The translations under genes were made by a program, and so were the position numbers. A DNA stretch of 64,000 nucleotides from Enoplolaimus lenunculus. Its lineage: Eukaryota; Nematoda; Enoplea; Enoplida; Thoracostomopsidae. This document shows, piece by piece, positions 35,601 to 44,600 of this stretch (the stretch's first letter is position 1; each line of letters begins with the position of its first letter). The stretch covers positions 173,501 to 237,500 of the forward strand of contig JASANG010000300.1 of assembly GCA_030248215.1 (NCBI GenBank), given 5' to 3'. The notes under the pieces were generated by a model. That model was not told the origin of the DNA. It saw only the letters and a program-made list of their open reading frames with translations, and ran no database searches.

Positions 35601-38600
35601 TGGCTGAAAGTGAAATGATTACGGTCCAATTAACTGCGGAGTTGGATTAAAAAATATAACAATCGGATCCGAATAGCACGAACGGCGTTTCTTAAAGATG
35701 CGAAATAAATATTAATCTAACCAAGGTTACTGTACTTTACTACTTTAGTTCCTTTTATTAACAGCGTTTTAAAATTTAATTTTATTGATTCAAATTTCAG
35801 ACATTACCCGCATGTCAACTTTACTCGTCTTCAATGGTCGTCATTCAACGCATCGTACACTCAAACACGATTCCTTGATCCACAAAGCGACCTGTTTGTC
35901 AACATTTCAAAAGCTTTCATCGAACAGGTAATCTCCTAATCGGACGAATTCATAAGCCGGTTCAGAACTTCCTCCGTAAAAACATTTTTTGTGATAAAAA
36001 TGGTAAGGTCCCTACCTACAATTTTTTTCTGCTCGCAAAATTTGCACATATATAGCTGTGCTTTTTTGACGACTTTAAAGTTAAGTATTAGTTCAAAGCC
36101 TCTGTAAATATTGACGAGTTGATTAATCAACCCAAAGAGTGAATTTTTAGTCATTTCTGGTTTATTTCTGACTTTTAATGACACGAAACATCAATTCGTT
36201 TAGAGTTGATTTAATTCCAGCTATAAGATGATTACTTACCTCAAAATGAGTGCAATCAATTCACAATTCTGAGTTCAGAAAGACCTAATTCAGACCTAAC
36301 GCGTTTGAGTTAATTCAACTCATTCTGAATTAAAATCAACTCATTGGAATTTACAGCGAACATTTCTAATTTTAAGATGAACGCAACATTCGGCGGCGTC
36401 TATCACGCGTATAATGCGGATCCGTTCAACGAAATGAAATCCCCAAGCTATGCACCGGCATATATTGCGTCGACAATGAAAAACATTTATCGCGGAATGA
36501 GCGAAGCAGATCCTAGAGCCGTTTGGCAAGTAGTAGTTTACTGTAAATTCCAACAAGTTGATTAATCAATTCAGAGAGCGAATTAGTTCACTGTAAATTC
36601 AAATGAGTTGATTAGTCAATTTAGCTAGCGAGTTGATTTGATTCTCAGGTTGAGTTGAATTGACTCTGGGCGGGTTGGTTAATTAACTCAGAATGAATTG
36701 AATCAACTCAAAATTCTGAGTTCTGATAGTCCTAACTCAGACTGAGTAATTCAACTCATTCTGAATTAAAATCAACTAACTGAAATTTACAGTGTTGTTT
36801 CTTGTGATTCCTGAGTTAACAACAGGAAACATCAACGCGCACTGAGCTAATTTAATTCCGGATGAGCTGATTAATTAAACTCAGGATGAGTTCAATCAAT
36901 TCATAATTCTGAGTTCTGAAAGACCTAATTCAATGCTCCTGCTTCAGAGTGGATTCAACTCACTGGATAATTACTGTGTTTTTGTGCAGTTAAAGACGTC
37001 CACTAAACTTCGAAACGAACGTCAGAGCGAGCAGAAAAACGGGGCATCCACATTTCGCGGCATATTAGATTTACGTTACTGTAGCAATCCGAATAAAACA
37101 GCAGGGGCTGGTATTTATTTTGCCTCTTCTCAGTGCACCTTCTTGGTATTCCGACATTGGCTTTTATGTATTTTTAATTTTATTCATGTTTAAGTTGAAC
37201 TGTTGCGGTTGTCTAAGTGTCTGGTTACATCTTCGAACAATTTGAGCCATTCTAATTCAGTATGGCCTGAAAGCTACAAACCATATCACCAACTAGCGAT
37301 AGGTGCTACGCACATTTGAAAATACAGTCTTCGCGTTTTGATATCGTTACGCTGAGGCTAAAGCTCACCATTAAAATTAGATTTAGGAAAAGGTTATGAT
37401 ATTAAAAAAGCTAATTTCGTAGCAAAATTCGTGTCCAATTTAAATATTTCAGGGTGATGCAAGGATGGTTCCTTGTCGGCGACAAACAATGGTTTGGACC
37501 CGGATGTCAAAAAGCGTTGTTCACAACACTTGAACCGGGTAAAATGCTTCTGCTCGACTTGTACTCTGAGCAGAGTCCGATATATTCGATGACCAACAGT
37601 TACGAAGGACAGCCGTTTGTTTGGAATATGTTGCACAATTTTGGTGGAAATATGGGACTTTATGGATCGATTGAACGCGTTAATCAGGTAAAGTTGTATG
37701 GCTGCAAGCCAGGGTTGTTGGCCGGAAAAATTAGCACCGGAAAAAATGTTTTTTCTTTCATTTTTTCCGAGGACAGTAAGAAAATGAAAAAACAAATGAA
37801 AAATATTAAACGATTCTTAAACAAAATTTGCAACCAAATATGATGTAAAGTAACATTTTAGTTAGATGACATGTAACTAATTTACATGCAGCGCAATTAC
37901 TGTGACCGTGTATATATGTCCATTAGGACACATTATGTGTTCGAAAAGAGCGAAAATTACAGCATATCAATACATAAATGGATTTCTGAACTGAAGCTTT
38001 GCCACGAGATTTAATGTCGAACCACATCTGCATCTCGTTCGGCTGGTTTACCAGGTTTCGCCACCGGTTTTGCCAAAGTTAGGACGCCCAAAATTGAAAG
38101 CTTGCCTTTACCGTATGATTTAACACAAGAATACGTCTAGCTTCAGCCTCGCTTTGCTCACGTGGTTTCAGCAGTGAAGAGGTTCGATGTGAGAGAAAAC
38201 CCAAAAGTGTCTTGGGGTTTATGTACTGACAAAAACAAGTGTAACTAGTTTAGTTCGCTCCACCCATGATTTTCTGATATTCTGATGACCTCTTCTAATT
38301 ATTCCACGCCCAAACTTAAATTTTTAGAAAATTCGACTTTTTAAGGCCCCAATTTCCTCCATTAGATCAAAAATTTTTTGCCGAAAAATTAGTCAAATTA
38401 TATAGCATTCGACACAGGTTGCAGAGCTAACACGGATATAGTTTAATGTTCCCCAATCAGACGTCTGGCTAACGAGTTATTGTCAAAAAACTAAACTTGA
38501 CGCCGAACCATGATCGCTAGCAGCACGCCAAATCAGTCATTTGCATACAACTGGTTAAGCAGACTTTTGATTGCAGAAAATTTAACACCACTGAACTCAG

Positions 38601-41600
38601 CACTGCAAACTGTGTTAAAAAATTTATTTTTCCCGGTCATAATTTTTGCCGGAAAAAATCCTGACGTAAACAGTTTCCGGAGAGGGAGACGCTGTTCTAA
38701 ATATGATCAACCTCACCCCTCGGCTTTGGGCCCAAATTTCTTTCGATAACAATGCCTAAGCCTAAAACCTAAGCCTAAGCCTAAGCCTAAGCCTAAGCAA
38801 AAGAATTGTAAGTTAGGAAAATTTTCCTAGCCCCTCAAGGAGTGTATATAATTAAAATCCACTGCTACCTGGTTGTGGGGGTGTGAAGTTGGTCTCAGGG
38901 GATTCCATCCCAAGAAACAGTGGCGTAGCAGGCTGAGGTGGGGACCCCACAAAAATTCCGGTGTGACGACCCTTGCGATGATCAAAATACTTTCCAAATT
39001 TTTGTTTAAATGTCACGGTAGGGGACTCCTATTTGGGGTGGTGCCCCCCAAAACGGGGGGTATGAGGGGTGGCAGCTCCGTTCCTGCCAAGAAGGTAACG
39101 AAGGACGGTATTAAACGCGTTTTGGTATATTCAAGTAATGATAGCTGTCGAACTTAAATTAGCAGTCGAGTTTGTTGCTTTAGGGAGTTATTGATGCTCA
39201 ACGAATGCCAAATTCAACGTTCGTTGGAACTGGGATTACAATGGAAGGAATGTTTCAAAATTACGTTATGTACCAGTTGGCTTTGGATCTCGGTTGGACA
39301 AGCGAACCGTTCAATTTAACTCAATGGTAAGTGACATTCATTTTTCATGCGTCCAGTCCCGCTGGCCCATTGAAAAATCTGGCTAATGTAGCATCCATCT
39401 GCCTATGGGCTTTATAGCTTATGCGCGAAACTATGCTAAGCTTTTGGAAAATTGGGATATTATTCGGGAAACTAAGATTTTGGATAATTGGGATATTATT
39501 CGGGAAATTAAGATTTTGGATAATTGGAATATTACCCGGGAAATTATGATTTTGGAAAATTGGGATATTATTCGGGAAATTATGATTTTGGATAATTGGG
39601 ATATTACCCGGGAAATTACGATTTTGGATAATTGGGATATTACCCGGGAAATTAAGATTTTGGATAATTGGGATATTACCCGGGAAATTAAGATTTTGGA
39701 TAATTCGGATATTATTCGGGGAATTGGGAGAGACCTGTTCTTTACATGGGCCAGTGTGTGTGTGACTTGTGCCAAAACTAAACATTATCCACTTGTGCGT
39801 ACCCGGCACGGGTTGCATTTTTGGCCAACCCCCTTTATTTAGAGGAAGGTACAACCTGTGTGAACCATGACACTTTATGCATCCGGCATCAAAAATTGAT
39901 CCGCTTACAGTTTAATTTAGGGTTATTGCGTGTGACAGCGACCCGCCCTCTAAAAAAGAGGGGGTGTGGCCAAAAACTCAACGCCCGGTGGTACATTTCG
40001 AAGAGTTTTTATAGGATTACGAATTATTCAATGCAACGCTATGGAAAAGTCAATCATCTGTCAACGTATGCTTGGATGTCACTTTGGGTAAAATTTGAAC
40101 GCATTATCAAAGTTTTGCTGGCTGTGTTGAAGAGACTTAAGTCTAATTTTAAGCTCAGCCGGCCATCTAAGCTCTTTTGACCAACGTAAAGATCAGGAAC
40201 GGAACGTTTTTTGTGTGGGTCTGCAAAAGCATAAGCTTTAGACTAAATTTTTTGCTTAACGTTTAGGCTTAGCAATATGCTTATACTACTGTTCCGTTCA
40301 TGTTCTATACATTGACTGCTGTTTTCAACCTTATACGTTGACTTGCTAGCGACTCAGCGTTTGTTGCTTCGACTTGTGATCAATTTTTGAACTTGGACCC
40401 CGACAGAATATTAACTCGGGGTAACCAAGTGATAAATAGTGAGCAAAATATTTGAAATAAAGTTTCTGGAGTGCAACTTTATTATTTTTTATCAACACAA
40501 TAACTGGAGTTGGAAACCTACACTGTAAATTTCAGTGAATTGATTTTAACTCAGAATAAGTTGAATCACTCAGTTTGAGTTACGATTATCAGAACTCAGA
40601 ATTTTGAGTTGATTCAATTCGTTCAGAGTTAATTAACCAACTCACCCAGAGTCAACTCAACTAAGAGTGAGATTTAACTACAACGCACAGCGAGTTAATG
40701 TGTACTGATATTATTTCAGAAATAACCATCTCGCTAGCCTGAATTGATTAATCAACTCATTGGAATTTACAGTGTACTAATATTTTTACGTATATGAACA
40801 GATCAAGTCATCGCGTCAACGGTGATGCGGAAATTTTCGGAACAAAGAATTTCACATAGAAAGCTAAAATAAGTCGAATCAATACATCAGATTATAACAA
40901 ACGGACCAAGTTTTTAGCAAATATTTTACACTCTAAATCATTTAGACTGTAAATTCCCATCAGTTGGTTAATTAACTACTCACAGAGCGAATTAGTCATT
41001 TCTAATTGTTTCTGAGATAATTTAATACGGAAAACATCAACTCGCTCTGAATTGCGGGCAATTGATTACTTGACTCAGAATGAGTTCAATTAATTCAATA
41101 TTCTGAGTTCCTAACTCAGAGCTCACGCTTCTGAGTGCATTTAACTCAATCTGAGTTAAAATCAACTCACTGGAATTTTTAGAGTGTAGGTGAAACAAAG
41201 CGGCACTTTGGGTTTACTACTGTAGTGACCCGTATAAGAGGGGGACTGATATATATTTCTCCTCTCTGTCAGTCAAGGTAGGAACCGCGACATCGGACCT
41301 TTCAACTAAACAGCTGGATAAGCGGGCTAGCGCGGGGATCGAACTCTTAGGCTATGGATCCTTAAGCGAGCACTCTACCACTGCGCCACGTAGCCGCCTC
41401 TTCAACTGCATTTTTCGTCTACTATATGCCGACCGTATGCTGCCAGCTAGCATACATACAGTGCACTGAACTATATTGCATGTGTACATAACGGACAAGC
41501 ATGTCTCACATGCTTACACTCTCCAGAGGCTACCCCCCATTGTTATTCCGTAACGGACTGTTGTTGAATTAAACGTTTTTTCCATCCATCCTAAGCTTGA

Positions 41601-44600
41601 GCGATAATGCAAGGTTATACTTAGGAATGTACTTTCAAACTTAAGTACGTTTTAAAGTTTTGAATACAACTTTACTTGGTCCTGGAGTCATTTATTCGCT
41701 ACAATTAGGGATACTTGACATTTATGGACTCTAATTAGGGTTTAGGGGCTGTGTCCGCTTTCGGACTGTTATAAGAGATAACTGCCCTCTTATAACCCCA
41801 ATCTTGTTCACGTCGCTACAGTACTGCTATTGTCTAAGTCATTACATCCTACTAAGATATCAGCAACAATCCGTTTAATTAAAACCATTTCAGAACAGCG
41901 CTTACAATTACACAGGCCCTCGTGCAACAGTGCTTGATGATTATATTATTACCCGCCGACCTGGGTTAAATTTGAAAGAACTGGTTAGTTTAGAAGACAC
42001 GGCCTGTGTATAGAACAGGGCTGTCACATACGCATATTACTTAATTTAAGCCTAAAGCCTAAACAAAAAATTTAGTCTAAACTTTACGCGTACTCTATTA
42101 CAGTCCCGCAGAAAAACGTTCCGCTTATGATCTTTTACATGGGCCGAAGACACAGATGGTTAATGCATACTGCTATATGCCGTATAAAATTTTAAAACGC
42201 CAAAACATCTATAGTATATTTAATACTTTGCCTAGAAAACGATTCGCCACACGTAATCAACGGACAAAATCTAAAACAGGTATACGAGCTTAGGCTTAGG
42301 CTTAAAAGTTTAATAGTCTCTAAATTTTAGGCTTAAGACTCAGAATTAGGTTTACGCTTTAATCTTAGGCTTACAAATATTCTAATCCGTAATTATTTAG
42401 GCTTTGGTTATCAAGTTAGCATTATAGAGCGGACTGTGAAGAATAGCGAATGAAACCGTTTTGGTTCTAATGTTCACGGGTTAAATTTGTGAAACGATGA
42501 AATATGTTTAGGCATCGTTGAAGGCTTTAGCATTAAAACCTACTGTTGTCCAAAAAATGTATATTCCTGCCCGTTTAAAAAATCATTTTTAAGCCTTTTT
42601 TGCACACCTTTGCCGTATTCTCAAATGCCCGTAGCATCTGTCACAAGCTTGTGCTTTATCTTTACAAACCGTTTCTTTAGAATGCTTGCCAATGTAAACA
42701 ACAGGAGCGGAACAGCATTACAAGGATATTCCTAAGCCTAAGCCTAAGTCTAAGCCTAAGTCTAAGCCTAAGCCTAAGCCTAAGCGTAAGAACGAGCATA
42801 CTCCTGAGCCTAAGCCTAAGCCTGAGCCTAAGTGCAAGAACGAGCATATTCCTAAGCCTAAGCCTAAGCCTAAGCCTAAGTGTAAGAAGGAGCATATTCC
42901 TAAGACTTAGCCTAAGCCTAAGCCTAAGTGTAAGAACGAGCATATTCCTAAGCCTAAGCCTAAGCCTAAGTGTAAGAACGAGCATATTCCTAAGCCTAAG
43001 CCTAAGTCTAAGCTTAAGTGAAAAAATTCGTCTAAAGCTTAAGCTTACTCTATTGCAGTCCCCACAGAAAACCGTTCCGCCCTTGATCTTTACATGGACC
43101 AGAACGACGAATCCGGTGCTTGGTTTCGTTCTAACTGGTGATTGGTGCTACACTCAACTGAAAAGCGTACGCATTGTAAATATTTACAGCGATGGTTCAA
43201 CGTTCGTTCAGTTTGCCTTGCAATTAACTCGCTGTTACAATTTCAAGCGTATCCGATCAAGCCAAACAAGAATCTTTGGCAGTTTGTTGCATATTTCGGT
43301 TACTTTTAGGGCCGTCCCGGTTTCTGGTGGGTCGGTAAAAGAGTAGGCTTACATTCTAGACTACATTTTTTGCATATGCTTAGGCTTAGGCTTAGGCTTA
43401 GGAATACGCTTTTGCAACGCTTAGACTTAGGCTTAGGCTCAGAAATACGCATTTGCAACGCTTAGACTTAGGCTTAGGCTCACGAATACACTTTTGCAAC
43501 GCTTAGGCTTAGGTTTAGGCTTATGAATACGCTTAATCTACTGTTACGGCCTTAAAAGTAACGTTAACCGATTTTCGTATACAGCTTCTATAACACGAAA
43601 ACAGTGCATTTTATGCATTTTGAATTTTGTTTTCGTTTTACAGGCTTATGTGTTTATTATAAAGGTTTAACTTTTAGTCCTAAGCCTAAACCTAAATGCA
43701 TAAAGTTTATATCAATCATGAGCCTTAGTACCTAAACGCTCTCAAGTTTTGACTGTTTGAGCGATTATACATAAACGTACAGTTGGTAAAGCAGCTCATG
43801 TATACATCAGTGGCGGGCGGTTCTTTTGTGGGTATGCAGCTTATGTAAAGATCAGAGGCGGAACGTTTTTTTTGTGGGACTGCAATAGAGTAAGCTTAAG
43901 CTTTAGACTAATTTTTTGGCTTGGCTTAGACTTAGGCTTAGGCGTAGGAATATGCGCATTGTTACGCTTAGGCTTAGGCTTAGGCTTATGAATAAACTCA
44001 TTCTTACGTTTAGGCTTAGGCTTAGGCTTATGAATAAACTCATTCTTACGCTTAGGCTTAGGCTTAGGCTTATGCTTAGGAATAAGCTGATAGTATTGTT
44101 CCGCCCCTGTTCTTTACATTCGCCGGTATGCTATAGAGTGAAATTTAAGCTTTAGGCTAATGTTTTGCTTAGAATTAGGAGCTTAAGCTTATCCTTACGT
44201 TTGGGATTTTGGGTTTACGCTGAGGCTTAGACTTTAGGCTTAATTAAAACTTGAGTATACTTTTATGAACCTGGCATTAAGAGCACTTAACTTTGATCCA
44301 AACACTGTTTACGTACTGTAGTGACCCGAATGAGAGAAAAGTCGCCATTTTAAGTCTCAATCAATTAAAGTTCGTTTCCCTAATGTGAGTCCACAAGCGG
44401 GTAGAATCCGTAAACCCTAATTAGAGTCGATAAATGTTAATTATTTCTGTTTGTAGTGCATAAATAACTCCAGGACCAAATAAAGTTGAGTACAAATTTC
44501 TAAAGCATACTAAAGTGTTGAAATTGCATTCCCAGCGGATAGTTGCAATACCGGAAATATATCAGTGCCGAAGGATGGCGGAGGGTAGGTTCAAAATAAA

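Noticed and set aside
39345-39854. Frames with DIIREIKILDNW or NIPIIQNLNFPG repeats
   Set aside because: Products of a 36-bp minisatellite in NAGLU intron 9; open on both strands because the period is a multiple of three.
42677-42985. Leu-Arg repeat frames such as LRLRLRLR, also near 43916 and 48433
   Set aside because: Translations of TTAGGC arrays within MITEs; no coding evidence.
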